From contig JAPNXP010000006.1 in NCBI GenBank assembly GCA_028753945.1, forward strand, positions 2,232,001 to 2,296,000: a stretch of DNA of 64,000 nt. Direction: 5' to 3'. The notes below the pieces were generated by a model, which searched no databases, was not told where the DNA came from, and was given only the letters and a program-made list of their open reading frames with translations. The stretch is from Hexactinellida sp. DTS-2022. Taxonomy: Eukaryota; Porifera; Hexactinellida. Made by a program: the position numbers and the translations under genes. Shown one piece after another: positions 12,114-23,867 of this stretch. Positions within the stretch are counted from its first letter, which is position 1, and each line of letters starts with the position of its first letter.

Positions 12114-12678
12114 CACTGGCCGGACAAAAGTATTTGAACAACAATAATTTGTATTTATACATTCAAACTTCTGGCAGCATAATAGCATTGTTAGAAGCAT
12201 CAACACTGCTATCTACATAAAACGATATGTAAAGTGTAATAAAATAGCATATTTTTTGAATTTAATTTATAAGGAGGTGCGAAACTCATTAACTTTATAA
12301 TTTGCTAATTAAATATATAATTTCTGATCACCAAGATGGAATGAGAATATAGAAGTTCTGATCACAGATTTGAATTCCACATGGTCGAATTACTCTAAAT
12401 GTTTAATTTCAAAACAATCCGATTATTTTCTACTAAAATACTGCCACATTCCTATTTGTGCCACTTGTGCCACAAGTGGCACGTGGCAGATACACTTATG
12501 CCACTTCATGGATATTTACAAAAATGACGTGAATTGACAATATTTTTATATATAACTATAGCAAGATATTTATAGTCATTTCAGAGTAGTTCAAAGTTCA
12601 AACAGCCATTAAGTTTCCAGCCTACTATTGTTTCTGCATTAAAATTCCAATTGTTCAAATACTTTTGGCTGGTTAGTG
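12114..12678. mobile_element. Tc1/mariner-like non-autonomous element, 565 bp
   Basis: TA stands on both sides. The left end CACTGGCCGGACAAAAGTAT and the right end's complement CACTAACCAGCCAAAAGTAT are inverted repeats of about 30 bp with the CAC...CCNAAAAGT pattern known from Tc1/Tc3-type elements. There is no transposase. A truncated relative lies at 1948-2440. Confidence 0.8.
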
Positions 12679-12741
12679 TATGTACACAATGTTCGTTCAT
12701 TGAACAAACACTGGGAGGATTTCACCGTAGATCTACTCATA

Positions 12742-13196
12742 GTACTGTTGTATGACAGTTCAACTACCATGACAGTTTAACTACCTTGTATATATAGAAC
12801 CATGGATATTCCAGCCATGACAGTTTAACTACCATGACAATTCTACAACTTCTTTGTATGACTTCCTCAACTTGTAGTTCCTATTGCATGATGACGCATT
12901 CTTTCTAATAGTATTAATTCAATCAACGCTATATCATAATACATACTATAAATCGCTGAGAAACAAATGATAATGTAACTAACACAATCATAAGAGCCTA
13001 TCAAACTTTATACGCCATGTGAGAAAGAATGCGTCATCATGCAATAGGAACTACAAGTTGAGGAAGTCATAAAAATAAGTTGTAGAATTGTCATGGTAGT
13101 TAAACTGTCATGGCTAGAATATCCATGGTTACAATAATACAAGGTAGTTAAACTGTCATGGTAGTTAAACTGTCATACAACAGTACAATGCCTAGT
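12742..13196. repeat. Foldback repeat with internal CATGACAGTTTAACTAC units
   Basis: Arms 12742-12906 and 13022-13196 are near-perfect inverted copies around a 115-bp spacer. Each arm contains three to four copies of CATGACAGTTTAACTAC or a close variant, so the structure is an inverted array as well as a hairpin. No coding content. Confidence 0.85.
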
Positions 13197-13367
13197 ACAA
13201 TTCCGAAGCAAGCAAAAAAATTGTTCAATTTTTGATACAAGCATGAAAATTGGCACAGACATATATAAATATATTAAAAATTGACATGGATATGGAGGCA
13301 TCACGAAATTTAAATATTTTCAAATGGCGGCCAAAATTGTCGAAAGTGTCGGACAAAAGCCCGCTCT

Positions 13368-13536
13368 CGCATAGGCGTCGGACCCACCCGGCCACCCGGC
13401 CACCCGGCATGGGCTGGGCAGCCCGAAGGGGCTACCCGGCGTGAATGTAGCGGCCCCGGAATCGATTGGGCCGATCCCGGAACATTTGGACCGGGCGGCC
13501 CAAAGGGCCGGCGGGACCATTTCCGACGCCTATGCG
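13368..13536. repeat. GC-rich small inverted-repeat element
   Basis: CGCATAGGCGTCGGA at 13368-13382 returns as complement at 13522-13536. The interior is extremely GC-rich (CACCCGGC triplicate, CGGGCGGCCC and similar) against an AT-rich background. A partial relative with CATAGGCGTCG lies near 47000. No target duplication was found. Confidence 0.6.
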
Positions 13537-13706
13537 GGGTTACATGCTAACCGAGTTCAATTTTAAGCCAAAATGTCATTCCGTCCTACAAATCCTGTGA
13601 AACTTTTACTCGATTAAGAGGAGAAGCTCTATAAAGCGGAGTCGACTGCGTTTACGACAGATTCGACACCAATACCTATCTTATATTCAACGGATATTTA
13701 ATATTA

Positions 13707-13885
13707 CAGTAGAATCTCGTTAGTACGAACAAGAATAATACCATTTTTCGGATAAGACGACAAACAGTTCCACAGAATCAGGTCCCTACAAGCTACAATG
13801 GGGTTTACTCCGGTTAATATGAACTCTGGATAAAGCTAACAAAATTTTATCGTCCGTTGGTGCTCGTATTAACGAGGTTCTACTG
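13707..13885. mobile_element. pogo/Tigger-like MITE, CAGTAGAATCTCGTTAGTAC ends
   Basis: TA flanks both ends; the outer 25 or so bases are inverted repeats (right end complement CAGTAGAACCTCGTTAATAC). The TA target and CAGT start fit pogo/Tigger-type elements. 179 bp, no coding capacity. Confidence 0.8.
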
Positions 13886-13946
13886 TATATAAGCATGCAT
13901 GTAAAGATCTTATCCATGTTTTAATATAAATCAATAATGTATATTC

Positions 13947-14099
13947 CAGGTTTCTTTTAAGATTGAGACCTTGGTGTAACTCAGCAGCGGCCTTAGTGTA
14001 ACTCAACACTGCAGCGGCTGCGGCCGACCCTAACCGTGGTGTAACTCCAAAACATTTTGGTGCAAAATTTACACCAAGATCGGCCTTAAAAAAACCCTG
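13947..14099. mobile_element. hAT-like MITE, 153 bp (copy 1)
   Basis: Inverted ends CAGGTTTCTTTTAAG and AAAAAAACCCTG with near-identical 8-bp flanks GTATATTC and GTGTATTC. Two further copies of almost the same length occur in the arms of the large inverted repeat (34644-34796, 37754-37907). Interior carries CTTGGTGTAACTC repeats and a GC-rich centre. Confidence 0.8.
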
Positions 14100-14426
14100 G
14101 TGTATTCTATTTCCTGAAATTAGTGGATCTTATATAGGGTGACCATTGTCCAATTTTTAGCCTGGACAGTCCAGTTTTTTTACAATTATTGTGCGAAGTC
14201 CAGTAATATTCTAAATTGTCCAGTTTTTTTTTGGAGTTATTTTTTATTATCATCCAATTGTGTCCGATTCGTTCGCATTAAACTAATAGTGTCCAGTTTT
14301 TTATAACCGGTTAGGGTGTTCAGAAGATTTTGACATTGCATACCCTCACAATTTGTTAAACTCATCGAAATATAATAGGTTGTTATTTTTTAGGCCGATC
14401 CGCTAAGGTTAAGAGACTGTTATATA

Positions 14427-14622
14427 CAGTCGTCAGGTCTGCTTATTATGAACAAGATTTCGTCTGCTTAATATGAAGATTTTTAATTATGAACAACCCT
14501 ACGGTCCCAATTTAACAACTTACATAGAGTTTGTATTAAGTTGAATTCGCTTATTATGAAGTCTCTCTATTACGAACACAATTTTTGGTCCCTTGAATAT
14601 TCATAATAAAAGAACCTGACTG
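14427..14622. mobile_element. pogo/Tigger-like MITE, CAGTC..GTCTGCTTATTATGAAC family, copy 1
   Basis: TA on both sides, inverted ends with GTCAGGTCTGCTTATTATG on the left and CATAATAAAAGAACCTGAC on the right. A second, nearly identical copy sits inside the Harbinger element at 25569-25762. Confidence 0.8.
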
Positions 14623-14811
14623 TACTGTTATATTTCTGAATTTTTTATACAATCGGACAAATACAATTATTCCCTGCCACATATTCTGTATTTGTTTTTA
14701 AACAATTCCACTATTGATTTCTCTATCGAGTATACACCCAACCTTTAAAATATTAAATGAAAATTATTTAGAGTGATATCATGTGCCATTTCAATATCCA
14801 AATAATAGTAC

Positions 14812-15485
14812 AGTGGATGCCGGTTATAAGCACATCGTCGGGACTGCACTTGATGTGCTTATAACCGACATGTTCTTATAACCGACATAAATTATACCAG
14901 GGTACAGGGTTTTATACAGGATTTTTCTTCAGGGGGGGGGGGGGAAGTCTGCTAGTACCAGGATCAACTAAATAATTGCTTCACCAGATGGGGGTCTGGG
15001 GGGCGCTGTTAGCTCCCCAGTAGGGTCCAGGGGCAAAGCCCCTGGAAGCCAGATACAATTAATAGTGCAAAGTATTATTGCTAACAATGGAGAGCTATTG
15101 CTGTAAAATATTCACGTAGTATTTGAAGCTGTGGTAACTAATGGAAGATAATTATAGCTTCTGGCACAATTTCATTAATGATTATCACTAGTAATGTTTG
15201 AATGGTATGTGTGAGGAAGATACATAACTTTTAACATAAAATATTCTAGCCTAGAGAAGAATACGTCGATTTGTCTCTTTATAAAAGGCTAAAAACACCT
15301 AATTTTAATTGAAAATAAGAGCTTAGCAGCATATTTCCAGGGGGGGAAAACTCAAGCTAGGGGGGGAAATCCCGGGGCCCCCCCTCTGTATAATACCCTG
15401 GGGTATATGTCAACCGTTTCCAAACATAGTGTGCTTATATCCGATATGTTCTTATAACCGGTGTGCTTATATCCGACATCTACTG
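14812..15485. mobile_element. pogo/Tigger-like MITE, CAGTGGATGCCGGTTATAAG family, interrupted
   Basis: TA-flanked; the left end CAGTGGATGCCGGTTATAAG and the right end with ATATCCGACATCTACTG form inverted repeats. The clean copies at 37268-37408 and 50424-50596 are 141 and 173 bp, so the extra 500 bases here come from another element inserted at about 14898-15400. Confidence 0.8.
14898..15400. mobile_element. Inserted element with CAGGGTTTTATACAG ends and the CCAGGGGC module
   Basis: It begins around CAGGGTTTTATACAG (14905) and ends around CTGTATAATACCCTG (15385-15400). It contains the GC module CCAGGGGCAAAGCCCCTGG (15026-15058 area) and long G runs. Comparing with the uninterrupted pogo-like copy at 50424 shows where it entered. 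The exact target duplication could not be read. Confidence 0.6.
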
Positions 15486-15504
15486 TATTAATAGTTAGTA
15501 AATT

Positions 15505-17690
15505 TTATGTTAAGGATGTGATTATTCGTTTCGAAGCAAGTGTTGGCACAAGTTTTCTGTGGAAATCAATTACTTGAAATAACAATTGTCGCTGCTCCTC
15601 ATCATTGGTATGCGCCAAATTGAAATCTGTTGCGAGCTTAACGGCACGTTCAGCACAGTCTAACAACCAGCAAGTGTTGAAGAGCGCGATGTAACAAAAT
15701 CGGTCAACTCCTCCGCTAGAAATGTAGGAACTGTTGTTGGGACGACTGGTCGAACGTCATTAGGCTTTGCAGGCTTAGATAGTCCTGATACTAGCTTGCG
15801 CTTTAAGTCTATGGGAAGATGGTCGTTAAAAAGAGCTAGACATTCAAGGTCTTCGCTCAAATACCAAAGACCACCTCGCATCCTATGGGTTCCCACCTGT
15901 GAAATTCGGTTGTCAACTTCAGCATACAGTTCCAAGATCTGCAAAACGAGCAGGTCGCTGCTCGGGGGCAACATACTCACATGTGCGGGCACCCACATTC
16001 TGATATAGATTGTCACTGTGAAAAGTGCAATCCTTCTTAGGCCTTGCAACTCGTGTTTGGAGAGTTTAAACTGGTGGCGTAAGGCAAATATTTTAAGGCA
16101 ATAAAATATGCACCAGGTGATCTGAAATGGAGTTGATTACTCTCATCACCAAGCATAAAAATAGATAATGTGATGAACTCGCGATAGTCCTCTCTAGGCT
16201 GAAGGTTCAGAATCTGTTGGGTGAAGCAGTTTGAGTGCTGTATCCCGGTGCTCTAAAAGCCATGAATACTCTCGATCAGAAAGTGACTATTCCCAGATGC
16301 ATCACCATACAGAGGACAAGCGGCTTCTTGATCGATGAAAGACCACTGTTCCTTAACCGTTTAAAAAGAGCGATCTCTGGACCTGAGGATACAAAAATAC
16401 ATCGAACACTACAGATGCTACTAACTCCTGGATATGATGGCAGCAGGGGAAGTACAGAAGCCTTCGGTTGAAAGCTGCTTGGACGACAGTTATTGTCCCA
16501 CTGTGAATACCCGTATTGCTGGCAGTTGCATCAAAGCAGAGACCAGCAAGATGTGGAGCGACTTCCGTCCACTCCTGCAACAACAAACTATCTTCCTTCC
16601 CCATCTGTTCTCCAGAAGTATTAGGCAGACGGGGGATACCTAATAACTTCTCCACACATTTACCCACACAACTACTGGCATTCGATCGCCCTGTCGCAAT
16701 CTGATAGCATTTTCCCGTCAAAGTGAACACTTAGTGGGACTTTCGGGCAAAAGCTCTCCCTCATACTGCTTCCAATAGCCTCACGTGTGTCCTTCCGCAC
16801 TTCACACAGCGATGTGGTCGATAAAGTGATTGACTGCAAGTCTACATCCGCCGCAACCAAAGCAGGGGCAACTACTATGTGCATTGCTTGGCGAGGAGTT
16901 GTGTATGTGCGATCAAGGCAGGCATTGAATAATGCATTATCAATAATGCTGCGATTGTCAAGATTTGGACTAGACGATTCCAATGTCTCAAGAGCCGGGA
17001 TAAAAGCTGGTTCTAGCATAATGCGTTTTCGATGGTAAACTGAACGCGAATACCTCATCCTCATCAGAAGAGTATGTAGAAGCATCGTAAATACCGGGCT
17101 CGTGGCCATCATCGCTCGGTGCTTCAGTACGATTATCTGTAAGGGAAACTTTTCGAGATTCCTCTAGCTGGCTATATTCAAATTGTCTTAAGGCGCTTCA
17201 TACGTTTTTCATTCTTAACTTTGAATTCTCTATCTCCACTTCCCATTGCCATTTTCCTTACTGAACTTTAAGAAAATTTCAAGAAAATCAAGGTCTTCAA
17301 GAAAATCAAGGTCCTGTGGGATTAGAATGAGCTGAGAGCAATCAGAATGGGCGATGTCAAATAAGATTGATAGAGAAGCAGTGAATGCACTTTCAAGGAG
17401 TTGCTGTCTCTTCGTTACGCCGAAGTTTATTTCTGCTGAGTGAAACGTGGTTATTATAAAGTGCTTTCAGCTTTGATACTACATTGGGAAGTTGTGTAGT
17501 TGCTATGTTCGCGAGTATCCAAAACTCCAGTACTTCAACTGAAACCTCGTTGCAGCTCTGAGATAGATTGAGCTTCTTGATTTTGAGGCTATGATACAGC
17601 CGTCTCAAAAAAAATCCAGCTTTGGGCAGCTGGGTGGCATTAACCTTTGATATATTAGGTAGTTCTGTCCAACCAACCACACATTAGCTT
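15505..17690 (-). pseudogene. Broken transposase-like gene of an unclassified family
   Basis: Read from 17690 down to 15505, open pieces follow one another in several frames. The head (17393-17680) has LSQSCNEVSVEVLEFWILAN; the middle has VPLSVHFDGKML, then VEKLLGIPRLPNTSGEQMGK, LCFDATASNTGIHSGTITVV and FPCCHHIQELV (16353-16730, 16672-17112). The tail (15505-16049) reads GGLWYLSEDLECLALFNDHL, ELTDFVTSRS, then after a frameshift DCAERAVKLATDFN and DEEQRQLLFQVIDFHRKLVP, ending at a TAA at 15505. I recall the same order of blocks (DGKLL, FDTTASNTG, CRHH, HLWYLSEELV, AERGVKL.DFN, DEEQ) from unnamed transposase-like proteins of cnidarians and insects. The D of FDATASNTG and the CHH cluster suggest an RNase-H-fold core, but this is inference. 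No inverted ends found. Confidence 0.7.
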
Positions 17691-17692
17691 CT

Positions 17693-17980
17693 GCCAGGGG
17701 CGGCGCCAGCCTTGGTGACCTGGGGACGCCAAGGGGGCTCCACATTTTTCAATAATTTGTGACATTATTTAAAATTATCAGAGCATTAAAGCGCTCCTCA
17801 TTTTTGGAGCGCGCTCAGCGCTCCTAATCATAAAAAGGAGCGAGCTCCTGTTTTCGCTCATCCGAAAATAAAGGAGCGCACTCCCGAAAAGGCGCCCACA
17901 GACCCCTAAAAAGATACGCACATTGTTTTCAGGAAATTTTGTTAACTGTGTGGATTCGATCGGAGCGAGCATCCCTACTG
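17693..17980. repeat. GAGCGC-rich repeat, relative of 32575-32930
   Basis: It opens with CCAGGGGCGGCGCC and GCCAAGGGGGCTCC, then holds several short palindromes made of GGAGCGCGCTC and AGCGCTCC. The same two blocks, in inverted order and orientation, occur at 32575-32930. Confidence 0.55.
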
Positions 17981-19112
17981 AATTTTGAATATTGGTCTAT
18001 TTCTACCCTCTTAGGAAGCATGTGAGCTATATAAGAACGAGACTCAACAGATGTTTACAGATATATACTATTATGTTACATCTTCACAACTATTTTGTAT
18101 GAAATGTTTGATTCCAAAGAATATACCATATAATTGTACAATTAACACAATGCATTAACAATTAACATCGCTCAGTTGTAACAATTATAGCACTATACTA
18201 ATTATTAGCATGATTGTGCATTACAGCCAGCGTTCGGCCCAAAAGATAATTTGACCAGCCAGTGGCCGGTCAAATCGACAAAGCACCTCACAGTGGTATA
18301 TTTGGATCATTCACAGGAAGTAGGTATTTCCAGAGCAGATAGACCTATCAAATGTATTATATACCCATGGGTTATCTATACCTGTGAATCCATTTATGGA
18401 CTCAGAAAATTTGTACGGCATCAAATTTTTAAGTTATGACGTCATAGTGTTTTATTTATTCCCATAATTCCACAAATATTTGCTAAATTAGTATTTTCAA
18501 ATAAACTAGAGCTAATTCATTTATATGCATCTCTAAATAAATGCATGGTGTAGATATAAATCAAGTTGATAATGTAATTCGAGAGCTTAGGCCAGTCAAA
18601 TAACCAGCGTTTTTTAACATAAACGGTTCGACCAGTTTTTCTTGTTCCAATTTTGGCATTTGATCACCATTGCATTTTCTATTACATTTACAGCAACCCG
18701 TATAGTTTCCTTGGTTGAAAGGTAATCCCACGCTTCTAAATTATTTATTCATTTAGTTTACTAATTGATGAAATTTTGAAAAATAAAATAAAATCTTCGT
18801 ATATAAATTTTCAAAAGCCCCCGTATATAGACAAGTAGATTTTATTTTGCGCGCGCTTGCGCGGGGCTGGAAAGTGGTTAAAATTCAAGCTATATAGTTA
18901 AACTTTATATAAAAATAGGGCACTACAAGTTTACGCAATACCGATACATGGAATTTAGCAGTTCGGACACTTGCAGCTAATCATAATTTGCAATGATAAT
19001 TATACTAAAGGACAAATAATTATATGAAGAGTATTCAACATTTTTAGGATGATATAAACTATAATTAAACACTGTGAAAGTATTAGCTGATTGTAATCGA
19101 AACTTAATGAGA
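17981..19112. other. No gene seen
   Basis: AT-rich sequence between the GAGCGC repeat and the 12.5-kb element. A short GC tract (TTGCGCGCGCTTGCGCGGGG near 18846) stands out but has no partner nearby. Confidence 0.45.
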
Positions 19113-19120
19113 TACACGAG

Positions 19121-19660
19121 ACGAGTGTGAAGTTGGCTGAATATTCGACCAGCACAACTTCAGTCAATAAGTTGACTAACTTGCTGACATCAGATTTAAA
19201 TGATTCTTACAGCATTCGAAAGAGTAGAAACCTACGTTTATGAAACTAGCATTTCAATTTTTAAAAATTTCATTTTCGACAAAAATAATTGACCCCTGAC
19301 CCGCACTATTTCACCCACTTTTTTAATACACTAATTAGCACTAATTATCAAGCGGTGAAATTATGCATGTAAACTCCAGAGATATCTACGTTTATGTTAT
19401 AGAAATTTCATCAAAAAATATTATGTACTTTTTGAAATATTTACGTTTGAATATTGAAGTTGTCAAAATCTAGTCTCCATTTAATTAATTAAAATCCTTC
19501 TATATATATGGATACAGCTAGCAATAGCATCAATTCCAGTTTGACGTAGACAGTTAGAAGTGATTAAATTAGATCACAAGCTTCAGGCTGATATTCTATT
19601 AAATGTTAATAATTCATTATGAAGAGGATAATGTCAACTCACGCATCTCCTTATTTTAAT
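19121..19660. repeat. Left terminal inverted repeat of the 12.5-kb element
   Basis: Matches 31052-31591 as reverse complement almost continuously from ACGAGTGTGAAG to a block ending CAACTCACGC.TCTCCTT. Differences are single bases and small indels, indicating moderate age. Confidence 0.9.
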
Positions 19661-20687
19661 AGTCCTTTGATATAGCAACTCAATTTATTGTTTGTTTGCT
19701 TATTGATTCAATAAACTATTTCAACATATCAAAACAAACGAATCTTTTAATTTCAGAAATCGAATTCAAAGCCCGCAGTTATTTTATTTATCTAATCCCG
19801 CCATTGATTGATCCAATACAGCCAAAGAAACTTTACCATTTCTAACTTTGACTTGTGAGCATTGACTCTTGAGGTTCGTTTCTTCTTATTACATAAGATT
19901 TATGGTTTTACATATATTATATCAGGGATTTTCAACCTGGGGATCGAAAAGGCTTCCTGGGAGGGCCACGAAACGATTATCTTTATTGATTAGAATTTAA
20001 ACTATTCAATTATTCACAAAATACAATATATACAGGTGGCATCAATTGTGAAGTGAATAGATTGGATTTTGGACCTGTTGTCTCTCAAAATCTTAGCCTA
20101 GGGTTTCTCTAGTTCTTGAATTAAGCAGTTCCAACTCTACATCAAATAATTTGGTAATTATATAAGAGTTCTGAGTACTTCTGACAATAAAATTTATCCC
20201 ATGAACATTAAGGTGTTCGTGCGAATGTTCACAGATGCAAAAGTTAAAAATCCCTGTATTATATTGACTTTCTATTATATCGATTATTTTGTTTCTACAA
20301 TTTAGATTTACACCTACGTCTCCACGATACATGGCTCGAAATTTCAACAAATCTTTACCTGAGCCAGCTTTTCTAAAAGTAAATTTATTGATATGTTTAT
20401 CTAGGGCCCAAATCTATATTCTAAATATCGTTCTACTTTTTCGTTTCAAACAATATTGGTTTATGTCCAATGTTAAAATAAATACATTACATTCACTTAA
20501 CTAAATTATTATGATATTATTCCTGACTAATTATTTAAGTATGAACTAACAATCGCTTCTCATTCCCGAATTATCTGAATATGTGCTGGGCATAAGTATG
20601 TGCCGCATTTTTCTTTAGTAATAATCTGGGTGGAGGTAACACCACTACACTTTTTCAGGAAATACCATATACATAACTAATTCCTAT
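19661..20687. other. 5' interior of the 12.5-kb element, no gene recognised
   Basis: AT-rich; short frames (20093-20350 minus, 20289-20504 plus) show no motif. A pyrimidine-rich tract ending TTTTTAG at 20710 looks like a 3' splice site. Confidence 0.4.
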
Positions 20688-20710
20688 TTTCATTTCACTC
20701 TCATTTTTAG

Positions 20711-21075
20711 TTCCTCCAGAACTCCAGCAATTACTTTCATATGTTGAATCCACATCACAATCATACAGTGAGATTATGAAATCCCCTTCTACCAGTCCTA
20801 GCACAGTGGGCTATTATGGTGCATTAGCCAAAATTTCTACATTGAATATATTGCAATTTGATGTCATATTTACCAACAGTATATAATAGATATGAAATGT
20901 TTTCAATTTGAACTTGATCAGCCTACTAATTCTCACAATACGCTTCTATTTAGACTAGACACTTTTGCGGTCAATAATGATTCTTTGAATGACGTTTTAG
21001 TGATACATTTTGATAACAAACATTTCTGTAACTATGATACCTATAGTGTTTATCTTAAATTCATTTATGGGTAAT
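20711..21075 (+). pseudogene. Possible exon of the 12.5-kb element, unrecognised
   Basis: Directly after the acceptor-like tract (TTTCACTCTCATTTTTAG, ending 20710) the frame stays open for about 40 codons (PPELQQLLSYVESTSQSY). A second open frame, 20892-21074, contains FQFELDQPTNSHNTLLFRLD. Neither shows a known domain. Position upstream of the transposase suggests an N-terminal exon, but this is a guess. Confidence 0.35.
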
Positions 21076-21869
21076 TAAACCATTCTGAATTCAAATAAAG
21101 CATTCATTTTGAACTGTTTGCTACGTGTGAGTAGATACTAATTATTTATTTGGGATATAATTTAATATATTAATCAGCGATTTTTACATATTTAAAGTGA
21201 CCGCATTTCTACATATCAACTGATATCAATCCAATTTACTAATATGTATAACTTTGAAACGTTGTGAAACCCAAATTAAATCGACAGCCTCCGCTTCGTT
21301 GCGCAACCTGAAGAATATACTTAAATTCCATTCTAACCTTTTGGTTGCTATGACTGTAAAACCGTATAAATGCAGTAATTTACACTAAATAGAAGCGATA
21401 TTTATTAGTTGGATAATTAAATAATGTATTTATTAGATAAAACGCTGCTTTTATTCTGTTAATTTGGTAGATTATCTTCTGAAAATGGCTCCTAGATTAT
21501 TTATGCCCTAAACACGTCGGGACTTGGCTAGAAATTTTGAGTGGTAGTTAATTTAGATGTAAATTTATCGTTAGAGAAAATCTAAAGACTCTGATAGTTT
21601 ATCAACCCCAAAAATTGCACACATAGATATATAGATGTGTTTTAATGATATTTATAATATAGGAAATTCAAATAAAATAATATGCGTCATTTTACCATAT
21701 ATGGTAAATATGATGACTCATCATATTCTAGAAACCAATGCAAAATAGAAAATTCGATGTAGCGAGAAGCACCGCAATAGTCGACTTACTATACAGTAAT
21801 AAAACATTCTATAGTCCTATCTCATAAAATTAACGCGTAATACCCTAATACTAGAAATTGGCAATAATA

Positions 21870-22432
21870 GCCCACTGTGTCCTAGTCTCGCAGATTCAAT
21901 TTGGGGAGTAATTTCTAAGAAAGTTCATGGAAGTAATAGTCAAGCTAAACGCGTAAAACTCTATTTGAAATGGAAGAACAATTCCCATAATATCCGTGAA
22001 TTGTTAGAACTATTAATTAATCCTGATCCCACTTCTGAAAATATGTCATTTTTCGTTAGTTTAAGTCTCGACTCTCTCCGCCCTGAAGGGTTAGCATCGT
22101 TACAGACCTCTGTTATGCTGCGAGAAATATCTCTATGTATGTCCCTATCTAGTCTTAGCCCTGTAGTTCGTGAAGAAATTTCATGGGAATCCATTGAACA
22201 TGATTTGCAGGATGACAGATTATTGTTAATTTGGTCTTCCTCAGCATCTGACTTGGTTACCTACCATGAACTTAAGCAAAAGGACGAGCGTATTTCATTT
22301 GATCTTAGCAATAGTACTTCTATTAGTAATACACAAGCATACTATTATTACAACAATAGCCAGGCTCAATTATGGGTTGATGGTTGTAATTTTTATGGTT
22401 ACCGAAAACAAATTATTATGAAAACTTTTTGA
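21870..22432 (+). pseudogene. Mutator-like transposase, N-terminal segment
   Basis: The open frame really begins upstream of the first ATG: from about 21870 it reads CPSLADSIWGVISKKVHGSN and on into LKWKNNSHNIRELLELL. The head is basic and helical, as expected of a DNA-binding or dimerisation region in front of this transposase type. The middle is serine-rich and of unknown role. A frameshift or lost intron separates it from the next piece at 22532. Confidence 0.5.
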
Positions 22433-22531
22433 AATTAGAAAACATGATAGATTTGGAACAGTGCGATAGATTCGTTCGTTAATAAATGTATTGACGAGTT
22501 TGAGGTAGAGATTATTGAACAGACACCATTA

Positions 22532-23260
22532 TTGTTAATTTGGTCAGTTCTTAACCAAATTAATTGTAAATGTATTGACAAGTTGTTTAAAAAACAATAC
22601 GCACTTTTGACCAACGAGCAACTAAGTGAATTCGTACATTGGATAACAGATTTACGTGATCAGTTTTCGAGTAAAGGTGTTGATGTATTGAAAATCATTT
22701 ATACTGATTGTTTAGCTATAATAGCTAACCCAGAAGTAGCTCCAGAATTGTCCCCACCTGAAAATGTACCTCTTCATCTTGTTGAAGAGGAATATAATGC
22801 CGAGGACGCCATCAAGTGTAGTAATAATATCATTAACAAAGTAAATGATACTGTTTCTAATTTGCATGGGTATAATGAATGTAACTTTGTACCCGATTTG
22901 AGTGTTAATGGTGAATTTTTCCTGGACGTGGACGAGTGGAATAGCATTCATTTTATTGATATAGAAGGAAGAGATAAGTTAAATCGAGATTGGACAGCTT
23001 TGTTTAGCAGTAAAGTTTCTAAAATCTATCCCATGTGTGTTCTTAAATTTAACAATTATTGGTTTAAGAAGATTTATAGTCGTAAAGTAAACTCACCATA
23101 CTTTCGAGCATGTGCTGACTGTAAGTTCCTTAACTGTAATTCGTTTGAGTTTTACATAAATGAAAACAAAACTAGTATACCAGGATCTACAAATACCTTA
23201 GCCAGGGTGAAATCAAATCATTTTGATCTGAAAAATCAATCAATTTATGAACTGATTTGA
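22532..23260 (+). pseudogene. Mutator-like transposase, zinc-binding middle segment
   Basis: 242 open codons. The last third carries YFRACADCKFLNCNSFEFYI, a CxxC-x4-C cluster that in this transposase type lies before the catalytic core and resembles a WRKY/GCM1- or FLYWCH-like zinc site; DNA binding is the inferred job. The frame ends in a run of FDLKNQ-like codons that merge into the downstream GATCTGAAA repeat, so the true junction with the core at 23.7 kb has been disturbed by repeat growth. Confidence 0.55.
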
Positions 23261-23660
23261 TCGAGTTATTCAGTAGAAAATAATTGAACTGATTGAACTG
23301 CCTAGAATTTGAAATAATCTGAAACTGATCTGAAATGAGTTTTGATCTGAAAATGAGTTTTTGATCTTGGGAACTGAATATTTTCTTTATTTGATGTTAC
23401 ACGTATAGCATTCAAATGCAATTCTTTTCTTTTATATAATCTAAGATTCCATGTAGTATATCTTTTTGTGTAATTAATATGGATTTAGTAGAAGACAAGA
23501 TAAATTAATTTTGATCTAAAAGTGAGTTTTTGATCTGAAAATGAACTTTTGATCTGAAAATGAAGTTTAAGTATATATTGATTTGAGTTGATCGATTTAG
23601 AAAAGTTAAATAATTGAACTGATTGAACTTCCCTTGCAATTTATGATTGATCTGAAAATA
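23215..23660. repeat. Degenerate tandem repeat, TTTGATCTGAAAATGAG unit
   Basis: TGATCTGAAA(A/G)TGAGTTTT and variants recur about ten times; ATTGAACTGATTGAACTGCC appears twice at the flanks (near 23282 and 23615). It lies between two pieces of the transposase gene and may have expanded from a few transposase codons. Confidence 0.6.
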
Positions 23661-23867
23661 TAATGAACTAAATAGACTCATTAAATGATCTGTGACCGTT
23701 CACTGACCTTAGCAGTACACTTTATGTCTAAAGGTTCTCTTTCAGTGCAACACAATAATGGAGAGAACAAATATGCACGCCATGTATCTGGTATTTAGCG
23801 AACACGTCTAGGTGGAATTCTACAACACAATTCTGTTTCAAAATATTTTCATAAACAATTTGGTTGT

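Noticed and set aside
14129-14340. Repeated GTCCAGTTTTTT motifs with GGGTGACCATTGTCC as a further MITE
   Set aside because: The motif pattern is suggestive, but no inverted end or duplication could be confirmed.
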